The notes under the pieces were generated by a model. The model searched no databases. It saw nothing but the letters and a program-made list of their open reading frames with translations, and was not told where the DNA came from. The translations under genes were made by a program, and so were the position numbers. Shown here in pieces: positions 20,051 to 28,678 of a stretch of 64,000 nucleotides of DNA. Numbering within the stretch: the first letter of the stretch is position 1; every line of letters begins with the position of its first letter. Source of the stretch: Campylobacter concisus (GTDB lineage: Bacteria > Campylobacterota > Campylobacteria > Campylobacterales > Campylobacteraceae); contig NZ_PIQX01000002.1 in NCBI RefSeq assembly GCF_003049085.1, positions 236,889 through 300,888 on the forward strand, in the 5' to 3' direction.

Positions 20051-20369
20051 CGCACGTTTTAGCTCTTGTGGCGGCCGGGTTCTGCGAGGTCTCGGGCGTG
20101 TTTTTTCTAACCAAATTTCAAAAAAGCTTCGGCGTGAAAAAGGCGGCAAATTTTTTGATTTTAACCGCGAATTTCGCCCTTTCGCTCTAGCTTTTGAGTT
20201 ACGCGATGCAGGCGATGGCGATGTCGGTAGCGTACCGATCTGGACGGGTATCGGAGCGGTCGGAGCCGTGGGCGTCGGAGTGGTTTTTAACGGCGAAAAA
20301 ATGAGCGCGCAAAGGGCTTTTTATTTATCGCTAATAACGCTAAGCGCGGTAATGTTAAAGATAATTTAA
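20047..20369 (+). pseudogene. Second SMR transporter subunit, disrupted
   Basis: Read from TTG at 20047, the frame encodes an SMR protein (FCEVSGVFFLTKFQKSFG, Glu in helix 1) but meets TAG at 20188-20190. A one-base deletion near 20235 (GTAGCGTAC then CGATCTGG, where a Tyr-Ala-Ile-Trp motif is expected) then shifts the frame. The remainder (IWTGIGAVGAVGVGVV to the TAA at 20367) is good SMR sequence in the other frame. Two independent lesions make it a pseudogene unless there are sequence errors. Confidence 0.8.
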
Positions 20370-20419
20370 AGTTAAAACGAGCGGCTAGCTAAATCCTAAA
20401 AATATAAAATCGAGGTAAA

Positions 20420-21617
20420 ATGGCAAAAAGTAAAAATGCAAATTTACATAAGGCTAAAAGCGGTAAAAATGATGAATTTTACACGCAGTTTAATGATATT
20501 CAAAATGAAGTAAGACACTACAAAGAGCATTTTAAAGACAAAATTGTGTTTTGCAACTGCGACGATCCTAAGCAGTCAAATTTCTTTAAATATTTTGCCT
20601 ATAACTTTTATCTTTTGGGCTTAAAAGACTTGTGACTACCTGCTATAAAAATGCAAGCGGAGAAGAGTTTTCGGCTTTAAAAAATCCAACTTTGTTTGAT
20701 GGCGAAGCTTCGAGAGAGACGAGCGCGCCGCGCTTGAGAAATCGAGCTATTTCATCTATGAAGGTGTGGATGAAAAGGGCGAAATTTTAAATGACGGAGC
20801 GAAAATAGATGAATTTATCGCTCGTTTAAAACCAAATTTACTAAATCATGATGAAAATTATCCAGCTGGGGATTTTCGTTCCGCTGAATGCATAGAACTT
20901 CTTAAACAATCTGACATCGTAGTAACAAATCCTCCATTTTCGCTATTTCGTGAATATGTCGCGCAACTAGTTGAATATGATAAAAAGTTTGTAATTATTG
21001 GTCATCAAAATGCCATAACTTACAAGGAAATTTTTAAACTCATAAAAGATAACCAAATTTGGCTAGGATACGGTTTTAAAGGCGGTGCAGCGCATTTTAT
21101 AAACATACACTACGAAGACTATGCAACCGCGAGTCATCATATAGAAGGAATGATAAGGGTTTCTGGTGTAAATTGGTTTACAAATTTGCCTCATAAAAAA
21201 CGTAACGAAATTTTAGAAACTATCTACACTTTTGATCCGCAAAAATACTCAAAATACGATAATTACGACGCGATAAACGTCGATAAAACTATAGAAATTC
21301 CGATGGATTACGAAGGCGCGATGGGCGTGCCCATAACGTTTTTAGATAAATACAATCCACAACAATTTGAGATTAATGCACTTGGAATTGTTGGCTCAAT
21401 AGAATTTTCTTGCAATAAAAGAATGGAAATTTTAGATAAGAAAGGACTTCCTACTGGTAAATTTACATTTAATGCCAAAGGGACTTTGTATCGCAAATTT
21501 AATCCACAAACTGATAAAAAACCAGCCTTTAAGGACTATGAAACTGGTGAATTATATTCAAGTATTTACGCACGAATTTTGATTAAAAATAAAATGCCCA
21601 AAAAGGAGACAAAGTGA
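20420..21617 (+). pseudogene. EcoRI-methylase-like adenine DNA methyltransferase, two frameshifts
   Basis: The pieces together resemble the EcoRI-type adenine methyltransferase family: KSGKNDEFYTQFNDIQNEV at the N-terminus, FCNCDDPKQSNFFKYF, then DFRSAECIELLKQSDIVVTN with catalytic NPPF. One base is missing near 20632 (stop TGA at 20633-20635), and another net -1 change lies between about 20705 and 20735. The downstream 283-codon segment is open from 20766. As written no full-length enzyme can form. The partner nuclease gene overlaps its stop by 4 bases. Confidence 0.8.
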
Positions 21618-22750
21618 AAATTGAGTTAAAGAAAATCACCATAAAAGAACTAGTAAATGGCTACGTCAGAGATGAAGAAAATGGACAGGTTATAGGCTAT
21701 GGCGGAGCTTTAAATATCCGTCCAAAATATCAGCGCGAATTTGTCTATGGCGACAAACAGCGAGATGCTGTGATAAACACTTGCCTTTGGGGTTTCCCGC
21801 TAAATACGATGTACTGGGTAAAAAACGGCGAAAACGAATATGAAGTGCTTGATGGACAACAAAGAACTATCAGTATTTGCGACTTTGTAAATGGGGATTT
21901 TAGCCTCGATAAAATGGCGTTTAAAGCCGAGTGGGCGAGTAGCGTAACGGCTTTTCACACGATGCCTGATGATAAAAAAGAAAAATTTTTAAACTATGAG
22001 CTTATGATTTACATTTGCGAGGGTAGCGACAGCGAGAAGCTAGAATGGTTTAAAACTATAAATATAGCCGGCGAAAAACTAACCGATCAAGAGCTAAGAA
22101 ATGCGGTATTTACTTGCGAATGGCTAAGCGATGCGAAGTTAAAATTTAGCAAAAGAAACTGCCTAGCCGCACAAAAAGGCAAGGACTATCTAAAAGGCGA
22201 TCCGCTACGGCAGGATATTTTGGAGCAAGCGATAATGTGGAAAACGGGCTCGAAAAATGCCGAAGATATAGAAAAATATACGGCTCATCAAAAACAAACG
22301 GGCGCGCAAAACGCCGACGAGCTGTGGCTTTATTTTAGCGGCGTCATCGACTGGGTAAAGGCAAAATTTATAAAATATCGTAAAGAGATGAAGGGGCTGG
22401 AATGGGGCTTTCTTTACAATAAATTTAAAGACAAGACGCTTGACGCCAGGGAATTGGAAGAGCGAATTTTGCAGCTGATGAGAGATAGCGAAGTAGGCAA
22501 AAAAGCGGGAATTTACGAATACGTTTTAAGCGGCGACGAGAAATTTTTAAATTTGCGCGCATTCGACGATGAGGTGAAACGCGAAATATACGAAAAACAA
22601 GGCGGAATTTGCCCTCACTGCGGTCAAAAATTTGAAATAGAACAGATGGACGCCGATCACATAACGCCGTGGAGCAAGGGTGGCAAAACTGTGCGCGAAA
22701 ACTGCCAAATGCTCTGCGCAGAGTGTAATAGAAAAAAAGGAAATAGATAA
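21614..22750 (+). CDS. DUF262-HNH endonuclease, RM-associated
   Basis: The 378-aa protein has an N-terminal DUF262/ParB-like domain (IRPKYQREFVYGDKQRDAVI near residue 35; DGQQRTISI near 87). A C-terminal HNH domain carries two Zn-binding CxxC pairs (CPHCGQ, CAEC) and the core DADHITPWSKGG. This is the GmrSD/DUF262-HNH restriction architecture. The GTG start overlaps the methyltransferase stop (GTGA), so the two form one transcript. It is probably the restriction half of a modification-sensitive system. The gene is intact while its methyltransferase is broken. Confidence 0.88.
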   Translation: MKIELKKITIKELVNGYVRDEENGQVIGYGGALNIRPKYQREFVYGDKQRDAVINTCLWGFPLNTMYWVKNGENEYEVLDGQQRTISICDFVNGDFSLDKMAFKAEWASSVTAFHTMPDDKKEKFLNYELMIYICEGSDSEKLEWFKTINIAGEKLTDQELRNAVFTCEWLSDAKLKFSKRNCLAAQKGKDYLKGDPLRQDILEQAIMWKTGSKNAEDIEKYTAHQKQTGAQNADELWLYFSGVIDWVKAKFIKYRKEMKGLEWGFLYNKFKDKTLDARELEERILQLMRDSEVGKKAGIYEYVLSGDEKFLNLRAFDDEVKREIYEKQGGICPHCGQKFEIEQMDADHITPWSKGGKTVRENCQMLCAECNRKKGNR

Positions 22751-22769
22751 TTTATACAACTTTTCGCTA

Positions 22770-22800
22770 GAATTGCAATAAATTTTAACGAAGGAAAATC
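22770..22800 (+). promoter_or_regulatory. Likely promoter region for ribH
   Basis: A TAGAAT hexamer at about 22769-22774 and a GAAGGAAAATC ribosome site just before the ribH ATG suggest that ribH-nusB-pyrF has its own promoter downstream of the inserted RM genes. Based on motif match only. Confidence 0.35.
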
Positions 22801-23271
22801 ATGAAAATAATCGAAGGAAATTTGGCTCTAAAAGGCGGCGAGAAGGTTGCCATAGTGGGCGCTAGATTTAACCACATCATCACCGATAGGCTGGTGGAGG
22901 GCGCGAGGGACGCGTTTTTGCGTCACGGCGGGGATGAGGCGAATTTGAGCCTCATTTTGGTGCCTGGCGCGTTTGAGATACCTATGGCGCTAGAAAAGGC
23001 GCTAGCAAGCGGTAAATTTGACGCAGTTTGCTGCGTGGGAGCGGTTATCCGCGGCTCTACGCCTCACTTTGACTACGTTAGCGCCGAGACCACCAAGGGC
23101 ATCGCAAACGTCACGCTAAAATACGGCAAACCGGTGACCTTTGGCGTGCTAACGGTAGATAGCATCGAGCAAGCCATCGAGCGAGCGGGCTCAAAGGCTG
23201 GAAATAAGGGCTTTGAAGCGATGACGGGCGTAATCGAGATGCTAAGCTTATATAAAAATTTGGAGGCGTAA
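22801..23271 (+). CDS. ribH: 6,7-dimethyl-8-ribityllumazine synthase
   Basis: The 156-aa enzyme makes the penultimate intermediate of riboflavin synthesis and forms large capsids. Diagnostic segments are [15 protein letters not shown] near residue 22, [13 protein letters not shown] near 57, [14 protein letters not shown] near 81, and [12 protein letters not shown] near 114. It is followed after 1 base by nusB, a common pairing. Confidence 0.97.
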   Translation: MKIIEGNLALKGGEKVAIVGARFNHIITDRLVEGARDAFLRHGGDEANLSLILVPGAFEIPMALEKALASGKFDAVCCVGAVIRGSTPHFDYVSAETTKGIANVTLKYGKPVTFGVLTVDSIEQAIERAGSKAGNKGFEAMTGVIEMLSLYKNLEA

Positions 23272-23272
23272 A

Positions 23273-23668
23273 ATGGCGACTCGTCATCAGGTTAGGCAGG
23301 CCGTCGTTTCGCTACTATACTCAAACGAGATAAATCCGGTAACTGCTGCATTTGAAGAGGAATTTTTAGAAGAGAAAAAGATAAGAAACGAGCGAAAAAG
23401 TGAGGCGCAGCAGACTTTTAAAGAGGTGCTCGCAAATAAAGAAAAACTAGATGAAATTTTAAAACCATATCTAAAAGACGGCGATTTTAGTAAGGTTGGT
23501 GCGACTGAACTAGCCATCCTTAGACTTGGGCTCTATGAGATGAAATTTAGCCAAACTGATAAGGCTGTCATCATAAACGAAGCGATTGAGCTTGCGAAAG
23601 AACTTGGAAGTGATCAGGCACCAAAATTTATAAACGGTGTACTTGATAAGCTAAAGGGCGATCTGTGA
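23273..23668 (+). CDS. nusB: Transcription antitermination factor NusB
   Basis: The all-helical 131-aa protein has the N-terminal [16 protein letters not shown] motif and the C-terminal [20 protein letters not shown] segment typical of NusB. It binds boxA RNA with NusE (S10) in rRNA antitermination. Its stop overlaps pyrF by 4 bases. Confidence 0.96.
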   Translation: MATRHQVRQAVVSLLYSNEINPVTAAFEEEFLEEKKIRNERKSEAQQTFKEVLANKEKLDEILKPYLKDGDFSKVGATELAILRLGLYEMKFSQTDKAVIINEAIELAKELGSDQAPKFINGVLDKLKGDL

Positions 23669-24345
23669 GGCTCTGTGTCGCACTTGATATGGCTAGTCGC
23701 GAAGAGAATTTAGCCCTTGCTCGCGAGCTAAAAGGGCTTGATCTTTGGCTAAAAGTAGGGCTTAGAAGCTATCTTAGGGATGGGGCAAAATTTATAGAAG
23801 AGCTAAAAGGGATTGAAGGTTTTAAAATTTTTCTCGATCTAAAACTTTATGACATCCCAAATACGATGGCAGATGCGGCTGAAGTCGTCTCAAAAATCGG
23901 CGTAGATATGATAAATGTGCATGCTAGCGCTGGTGAGCGCGCGATGAAGACAGTTATGGATAGGCTAGCTGGTCTTGGGAATCGTCCTTTAGTGCTCGCA
24001 GTATCGGCACTGACTAGCTTTAGCGAGAGTGAATTTGGGATGGTTTATAACGATACGCTTGCTCGCTCAGTTAGAAAATTTAGCCAGATGAGTTTTAAAT
24101 CAGGGCTTGATGGAATGGTCTGTTCTGTTTTTGAAAGCAAGCTCATCAAAGATGTTACAAATGAGAAATTTATCACGCTTTGTCCTGGCGTTAGGCCTTT
24201 TGGAGAGAGCGCTGGAGATCAAAAAAGAGTAGCAAACTTAGTGAGTGCAAAGCAAGAGGGTAGTGACTTTATAGTTGTTGGCAGGCCGATTTATGAAAAT
24301 GCAAATCCAAGAGAAATTTGTGAACGAATTTTGGAGCAAATTTAA
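23665..24345 (+). CDS. pyrF: Orotidine 5'-phosphate decarboxylase
   Basis: The 226-aa TIM-barrel enzyme of UMP synthesis has the active-site motif [13 protein letters not shown] (the D..K..D triad) near residue 56. The phosphate-binding C-terminal segment [16 protein letters not shown] is near 203. The GTG start at 23665 overlaps nusB (GTGA). Length is normal for the bacterial group I enzyme. Confidence 0.96.
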   Translation: MRLCVALDMASREENLALARELKGLDLWLKVGLRSYLRDGAKFIEELKGIEGFKIFLDLKLYDIPNTMADAAEVVSKIGVDMINVHASAGERAMKTVMDRLAGLGNRPLVLAVSALTSFSESEFGMVYNDTLARSVRKFSQMSFKSGLDGMVCSVFESKLIKDVTNEKFITLCPGVRPFGESAGDQKRVANLVSAKQEGSDFIVVGRPIYENANPREICERILEQI

Positions 24346-24434
24346 AATTTGAACTTGTGTGAAGTGGTTTTTAACTAAGCTTTTTTACAAAATGTTGCGT
24401 GAAGATGATATCAAAGCGAAGTGAGGAGCTAAAT

Positions 24435-24677
24435 TTGAGTGATTTTAAGAAAATCCTCTATGTTGGCGAAGCGACGCAGGCCGATCTGCTGGCACTCGGC
24501 TATATAGACATTGCTTCGTTAAAGGGTGCAGATCCAGACGAGATGTTTGAGCGCACAAAGGCGCTCGGACGCGGCAGCGATAGGTGTATCCTCTATGTTT
24601 ACCGTATGATTTGCTACTATGTAAATACGCCGCACCCAGACAAAGCCAAGCTAAAATGGTGGCTTTGGAAGGGCTAA
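24435..24677 (+). CDS. Cdd1-like helix-hairpin-helix protein
   Basis: The roughly 80-aa protein resembles the pathogenicity-locus (Cdd1) family: an HhH-like start (LYVGEATQADLLALGY, then IASLKGADPDEMFER) and a C-terminal CYYVNTPHPDKAKLKWWLWK. I chose TTG at 24435 because GAGGAG lies 6 bases before it and it places the domain at the N-terminus; GTG at 24399 and ATG at 24405 are alternatives. Its role, perhaps nucleic-acid binding, is unproven. It is the last chromosomal gene before the tRNA. Confidence 0.7.
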   Translation: MSDFKKILYVGEATQADLLALGYIDIASLKGADPDEMFERTKALGRGSDRCILYVYRMICYYVNTPHPDKAKLKWWLWKG

Positions 24678-24762
24678 ATTTATAAATTTTTGTTTTAGAT
24701 TTTCTATCTGAGGTCTGCGATTGTGAAATGTAAATTTAAGCAAGATATCAGCGGCGTTCAAT

Positions 24763-24768
24763 TATAAT
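24763..24768 (+). promoter_or_regulatory. -10 element of the tRNA-Ser promoter
   Basis: TATAAT at 24763-24768 lies 15 bases upstream of the mature tRNA 5' end, in an AT-rich spacer that otherwise shows nothing. Confidence 0.5.
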
Positions 24769-24783
24769 GCGATTTCTTTTTAT

Positions 24784-24874
24784 GGACAGATGGGTGAGTG
24801 GCTGAAACCACACCCCTGCTAAGGGTGCAGCTCTTAATCGGGGCTCGAGGGTTCAAATCCCTCTCTGTCCGCCA
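24784..24874 (+). tRNA. tRNA-Ser (anticodon GCU)
   Basis: The acceptor stem GGACAGA/TCTGTCC closes a cloverleaf with anticodon stem CACCC/GGGTG, anticodon loop CTGCTAA (anticodon GCT at 24818-24820), a long class II variable arm (around CTCTTAATCGGGGCTCGAG), T-loop GTTCAAAT, and an encoded CCA at 24872-24874. Its 3' end is the likely phage attachment site, since the integrase gene begins 200 bp downstream. Confidence 0.95.
24850..24874 (+). other. Probable prophage attachment site (attL) in the tRNA-Ser 3' end
   Basis: The T-arm and acceptor 3' strand of the tRNA gene immediately precede the integrase region, the classic layout for tyrosine integrases that rebuild a tRNA gene. The matching attR copy should lie beyond base 64000 and is not visible here, so the exact core is unknown. 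Confidence 0.6.
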
Positions 24875-24878
24875 CTAC

Positions 24879-25075
24879 TTATAAACAATCCCAAACTTTT
24901 ATCAACTTTTGCAAACATTGAGCCACGATTTTAACGTTATTTTAAAGCCTTTATACATAAAATTATAAACAATGACAAACTATTATTATCACAACTTTTT
25001 AGCTGACTTTTAGCTGATCACATCCAAAAAAGTAGCTAAAAATATAATAATAGTCAGCCAAAAGGACAGCTAAAA
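24879..25075 (+). promoter_or_regulatory. Repeat-rich attachment arm and integrase promoter region
   Basis: TTATAAACAAT followed two bases later by CAAACT occurs twice as direct repeats, at 24879-24897 and 24963-24981. TTTTAGCTGA occurs twice exactly 11 bp apart (24997-25006, 25008-25017). Near-copies of its reverse complement sit at 25054-25063 and 25066-25075, the last touching the int ATG. These fit arm-type integrase sites and excisionase or autoregulatory sites. Which protein binds which repeat is inference. Confidence 0.55.
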
Positions 25076-26265
25076 TGCCTAAGCTTTCACGCCAACTCAC
25101 GATCACGCAGTTTAAAAACCTAAAAGCAAAAGAGAAGCCATATTTTGTCAGCGACGGCGATAATTTGCTAATTAAAATAATGCCAAACGGCACAAAATTT
25201 TTCATATATGAGTTTCGAGAAAATAGCAAGCGCCACCGCCTAACACTGGGTAAATATGACGAGATGAGCCTAAGCGAAGCAAGAGATAAAAGAAACGAGC
25301 TAAGATTAAAGCTTAATCAAGGTGAGAGCCTAACTCAAACAGCAGAAAAAACAAAATTTAAGGCAGTATTTGAAGCGTGGTATAAAACAAAGGGAAAGTT
25401 GAGTGAGAAACAGCAGTTTTGGATAAAAAGGCGGTTTGAAACATTATTTTTGCCAAAATTTGGAGAGGTGGGGATAAAAGAGATAACTAGAAAAGATATT
25501 ATTGCTGCCCTTGCACCACTTCTTGGCGATGACAAGCAAGAAACGATACGAAAAACGTTAGGGACACTAAATAGCTTCTATAAATTTGCTCTTTTACACG
25601 AGTACGTAGAGCATAATATCATCTCGGATATTGATAAAAGCGCGCTAATCGGCAAAAAAGATGTAAAACATTTTGCATACTTAAAAAATGATGATGAGAT
25701 AAGAGCCGTATTAATGGCGATAAGAGATTACTTTGGAGATATAAGAGTAAAAACGTGTGCGATATTTCAACTATATACCGCAGTAAGAGGGCAAAACGCT
25801 AGAAATGCCAAGTAGTCGCAGATAGATTTTGAAAATTGCCTTTGGCATATCCCAGCAGACGAGATGAAAACGGCAAGGGCTCACGAAGTATTTTTAAGTA
25901 AAAGTGTTATCGATTTACTAAAAACCTATCGTGAGCGTCTGCCGTTAAAAAGTGAGTTAATTTTTCCGTCCGTAAAATCAAATATACGCCCAATTAGTGA
26001 TAATACTATCCGCTCAATGCTTAGAAATTTAGGCTTTAATAATGATATGGTAACGCCACACGGCTTTAGGGCCACATTTAGCACGATCGCTAACGAAAAT
26101 ATAGATAAGCACGGCTGTAATAGTGATGTTATCGAGCTTTGCCTCGCACACGTTGAGAGTAACAAGGTTAAAGACGCATACAATCACGCCAAAAATTTAA
26201 AAGCAAGGGCTAGGCTTATGCAGTGGTGGAGTGATTATTTAGATAGTTTGGGCGGCTTTGCCTGA
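25075..26265 (+). pseudogene. int: Tyrosine integrase interrupted by a nonsense codon
   Basis: The frame would encode a 396-aa integrase: an N-terminal DUF4102-type arm-binding domain (VSDGDNLLIKIMPNGTKFF), a core-binding domain, and a catalytic domain. An in-frame TAG at 25813-25815 (codon 247, where ...ARNAK-W-SQIDFE is expected) cuts it off after the first catalytic Arg region (TAVRGQNAR). The HGFR box (TPHGFRATFS) and the nucleophile region (DAYNHA) lie downstream of the stop. Unless the stop is suppressed or is a sequence error, the integrase is inactive. Confidence 0.85.
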
Positions 26266-26424
26266 TTTGTAGGCAGAAATAGAGTTTTGAGAATAATAAA
26301 TTATCTTAGAGTTGATCTTGCTTGCTGTGATCTTGCCTGCTAGCACTAATCGCCTTAGACTGATAGGCGATGTTAGCCCTAACTCTTTCAAGGCTTCATC
26401 ACGAGTAATAAATTTATCGCTCAT
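26239..26424 (-). CDS. Excisionase-like small DNA-binding protein
   Basis: The 61-aa protein has a MerR/excisionase-like winged-helix pattern: SDKFITRDEALKELGLTS, RRLVLAGKI, then an interaction tail. I chose ATG at 26424, preceded by AAAGGAG. It is the last gene of the leftward early operon and converges on int with 27 bases of overlap. That position suits a directionality factor. Confidence 0.55.
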   Translation of the reverse strand: MSDKFITRDEALKELGLTSPISLRRLVLAGKITASKINSKIIYYSQNSISAYKSGKAAQTI

Positions 26425-26603
26425 TTTTTCTCCTTTATATAATCTTTCAGATCTCGCAGAGCGTGTCGTAAATAGCGGACGTCGCATTTAAAGAGCAAAC
26501 CTTGTATTTGCTCGACTAGCTTTGTTTTTTTATTGTGTGCCTCGCAAAACGCCTCTAGGTTTGCAAGGGCAGCCAAGTGCTTTTCTTTTTCTGGACTACT
26601 CAT
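26421..26603 (-). CDS. Small helical prophage protein of unknown function
   Basis: About 60 aa, charged and predicted all-helical (SSPEKEKHLAALANLEAFC near the start). ATG at 26603 is preceded by AAAGGAT and preferred over one at 26627. It overlaps the excisionase-like gene by 4 bases, so the two are probably translated together. No family recognised. Confidence 0.55.
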   Translation of the reverse strand: MSSPEKEKHLAALANLEAFCEAHNKKTKLVEQIQGLLFKCDVRYLRHALRDLKDYIKEKK

Positions 26604-26613
26604 TTTTATCCTT

Positions 26614-27063
26614 TCAAATATTCTCAATATAAAAATAAGCCAGCGTTTGGCTATCCTCTGCTTCTTTGCGGTATTTTGTATCGCAGCTCTTGTTTGAGAT
26701 ATACGCTATCTTGTCTTTATTCGCCGCGTAAAACTCCGCTAGTATCGGCGCCAGCCTTTGCCCTTTGCGTTCGTTTGGCGCTAAGCGCAAATAAAGCAGA
26801 TCGCAAGCTAACTGTGGCGCTGTCGTGCTAAAGCTTTGCTTGGCAATGCTCGCCTTGTTATCCAAAGCGTTTATCTGAGTTTCTATCCGCCTTTTAAAAG
26901 CGTGATAGTGTCCTACTATTGGCGTCATCGCCTCTATTAGCTCATCAATAAATTTGCTCGCTTTTTTATTGATAAATAGCCCTAGCTCCTGCGTGCTATC
27001 CATTTTCAGAAACGAATACGCCATCAAAAAAATAGCTGCGTCTTTTATCTCAGCCGTTGTCAT
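26614..27063 (-). CDS. Hypothetical early prophage protein (149 aa)
   Basis: Helical, soluble protein without recognised motifs. The C-terminal third is basic (YLRLAPNERKGQRLAPILAEF) and may bind nucleic acid, but this is a guess. I prefer ATG at 27063, which has GGAG 6 bases upstream, over ATG at 27075. Both starts overlap the end of the preceding gene, consistent with one leftward early operon. Confidence 0.65.
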   Translation of the reverse strand: MTTAEIKDAAIFLMAYSFLKMDSTQELGLFINKKASKFIDELIEAMTPIVGHYHAFKRRIETQINALDNKASIAKQSFSTTAPQLACDLLYLRLAPNERKGQRLAPILAEFYAANKDKIAYISNKSCDTKYRKEAEDSQTLAYFYIENI

Positions 27064-27298
27064 CGCTCGCTCCATTTAGATTTTTACCTTTTAATATTTG
27101 TAGCACGTCTTGCTTTGAAAATTTAGAGGCTGGGCTTAGTTCAATTTTACTAAGCCAGTAGCGGTCTAGTTTTTCGCAGTAGTATTTCATCGCACTTTCG
27201 TAATTTAACCGCTGTGGCAGTGGCACGCCTATCTTAAACGTGCCTTTTACTAGCTTCATCTTATCTTTTGCGTTCATAATCGCTTCGCCGTAAGTCAT
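27050..27298 (-). CDS. Hypothetical early prophage protein (82 aa)
   Basis: Small basic protein (TYGEAIMNAKDKMKLVKGTF). ATG at 27298 has AAAAGG seven bases upstream and follows the previous stop cleanly; the longer start at 27334 would overlap that gene. No family recognised. Confidence 0.55.
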   Translation of the reverse strand: MTYGEAIMNAKDKMKLVKGTFKIGVPLPQRLNYESAMKYYCEKLDRYWLSKIELSPASKFSKQDVLQILKGKNLNGASDDNG

Positions 27299-27317
27299 CA
27301 CACTGCCTTTTAAGATA

Positions 27318-27626
27318 TTAACACATATCTGCATCGACGATATACTCTCTCCAAAGCTCGTCGATTTTATCTCTTGCTTTTTGACTGACTTTTAAAAGCC
27401 TTTTTACGCCTTTATATGTAAATACTACGTAAGGCACATGCGGCTTTACTCCATCTTTGTCTAATATACAACCTTGATGTACTTCATAATCTCTGCCAAG
27501 TTTAAATTTATCATCAATAAAAGCTGCTCCGTATTCTTTGGCGGCGTTTTCAGGCGAAAATATCATTTCGCCACAAAAGTGAAGCTCTAGCTCTTGTAAA
27601 ATTTTAAATTTTTTATAATGTGTCAT
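27318..27626 (-). CDS. Hypothetical early prophage protein, KilA-C-like tail
   Basis: The 102-aa protein ends in VFTYKGVKRLLKVSQKARDK, which resembles the C-terminal ends of phage antirepressor/KilA-type proteins. The N-terminal half (LQELELHFCGEMIFSPENAA) is unassigned. GAGGAG precedes the paired ATGs at 27629/27626. Its start overlaps the tail of a broken HTH gene. Confidence 0.55.
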   Translation of the reverse strand: MTHYKKFKILQELELHFCGEMIFSPENAAKEYGAAFIDDKFKLGRDYEVHQGCILDKDGVKPHVPYVVFTYKGVKRLLKVSQKARDKIDELWREYIVDADMC

Positions 27627-27809
27627 CATATGCTCCTCTAAAATTTAGTTCGTTAAATGCTTGTTCTAAAATATCGCGTCTATATGTACCTTGTACCTAC
27701 TTTGCCGTGCTTCTGATCGGGAATATCTACAATCAACACGCCCACGCTTCTGCTTATTTTTGCAGCCTTAGTGCCTAGCCTTTGGCATTGTATTTTATCT
27801 AGGCTAAGG
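27613..27809 (-). pseudogene. Frameshifted HTH regulator remnant
   Basis: Two out-of-phase pieces read together as a small DNA-binding protein: QCQRLGTKAAKISRSVGVLI and VDIPDQKHGKVGTRYI in one frame, then RRDILEQAFNELNFRGAY to the TAA at 27613-27615. They join near the TATATG tract at 27681-27686, where one extra base or two missing bases break the frame. No clear start codon is seen upstream. It is probably a decayed gene that once sat between BRO and the 102-aa protein. Confidence 0.45.
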
Positions 27810-27813
27810 CCTT

Positions 27814-28338
27814 TTAAGAGATGCCAAAGCCGACTGCCGTCGTATATTCTTTTAGGCTCTCGTCTCTTTTTGCGGTATTTTCTAAATTTCTAAACCGCCT
27901 TTCGTCTTTTTGACGTTTTTGCTCGATCGCCGTCAGCCTTTCGTCGTGCTCTCGCATTACGTTTAATTGCATTTGCAGATAGTCGATAGAGTTAAGCGGT
28001 TTTTGCGTATAGCTTCCCGTTTTTCTAATGCTAGGCAATACCTCTTTATTGACAAACATCCTAAACGGCTTTGCGTTCGGTTTACCGCTTCGCATAAGCA
28101 CGAAGTAAAGCTGCGGTTCTGTTATCATAGTGAATTCTTTAACGCCGTAGCCGGTATCAAAGCTACCGGTATTTAATTCCCCCAGCTCAAACTCAGATTT
28201 TATCGCATTTGCAACTTTATTAACGCCGTCAAGTCCTAAAATCTTGCAAACGTCGGCTAAACAAAAAAGCGGCTCGTTATTTTCATCGACCGCAACTCTG
28301 ATCTCAAAATTTTCGTTTTTAAAAATTTCTAAATTCAT
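27814..28338 (-). CDS. BRO-N domain antirepressor-like protein
   Basis: The 174-aa protein has an N-terminal BRO domain (residues about 1-105): NENFEIRVAVDENNEPLFCL, CLADVCKILGL, then FTMITEPQLYFVLMRSGKP and FRMFVNKEVLPSIRKTG. A coiled-coil segment follows. BRO-N proteins are phage DNA-binding regulators or antirepressors. Part of the leftward early operon; overlaps the next gene upstream by 4 bases. Confidence 0.82.
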   Translation of the reverse strand: MNLEIFKNENFEIRVAVDENNEPLFCLADVCKILGLDGVNKVANAIKSEFELGELNTGSFDTGYGVKEFTMITEPQLYFVLMRSGKPNAKPFRMFVNKEVLPSIRKTGSYTQKPLNSIDYLQMQLNVMREHDERLTAIEQKRQKDERRFRNLENTAKRDESLKEYTTAVGFGIS

Positions 28339-28538
28339 TTCGTTTCTCCTTTTAGTTGAAGTATGTTTAAAATTTTGGCTCTCATCGCATTATGATTTTT
28401 TGCTAACGCTTCCAAGGCGCAGAATAGATCATAAGCGCAGTCAAGCACCTTGTAGCTCACTTCCTCGTTGCTATTGCTTGGCTCTATCTTGTATAGCTCT
28501 AAATACTCGGCAAATTTCTGTTTAGTAGGGGCGTTCAT
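28335..28538 (-). CDS. Small early prophage protein (67 aa)
   Basis: Helical acidic/basic protein (KQKFAEYLELYKIEPSNSNE) with a predicted C-terminal helix. The ATG at 28538 overlaps the stop of a 25-residue membrane peptide gene (ATGA), and its own stop overlaps the BRO gene. No family recognised. Confidence 0.55.
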   Translation of the reverse strand: MNAPTKQKFAEYLELYKIEPSNSNEEVSYKVLDCAYDLFCALEALAKNHNAMRAKILNILQLKGETK

Positions 28539-28612
28539 TTGCGCCCCCTCGTAAGCATTAATGCAATGTATGCCAGAAGTACCACTTGCAAAACTTCTAA
28601 AATTTCGCTCAT
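28535..28612 (-). CDS. 25-residue membrane peptide
   Basis: A very short frame encodes one hydrophobic helix (SEILEVLQVVLLAYIALML) ending in TRGRK. GGAG lies 7 bases before its ATG at 28612, and its TGA overlaps the next ATG. The ribosome site and coupling argue that it is translated. Role unknown; leader-peptide or membrane-effector functions are possible. Confidence 0.45.
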   Translation of the reverse strand: MSEILEVLQVVLLAYIALMLTRGRK

Positions 28613-28678
28613 CTTAAGCTCCTTTTGCTAAAATAGGAGTATGCACAATGTTTTGGGTTAGGGGCTTTCGCCCCCTTG

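Noticed and set aside
24850..24874. Precise attR copy within the window
   Set aside because: No second copy of the tRNA 3' end is seen before base 64000, and tail genes are still running at the window end.
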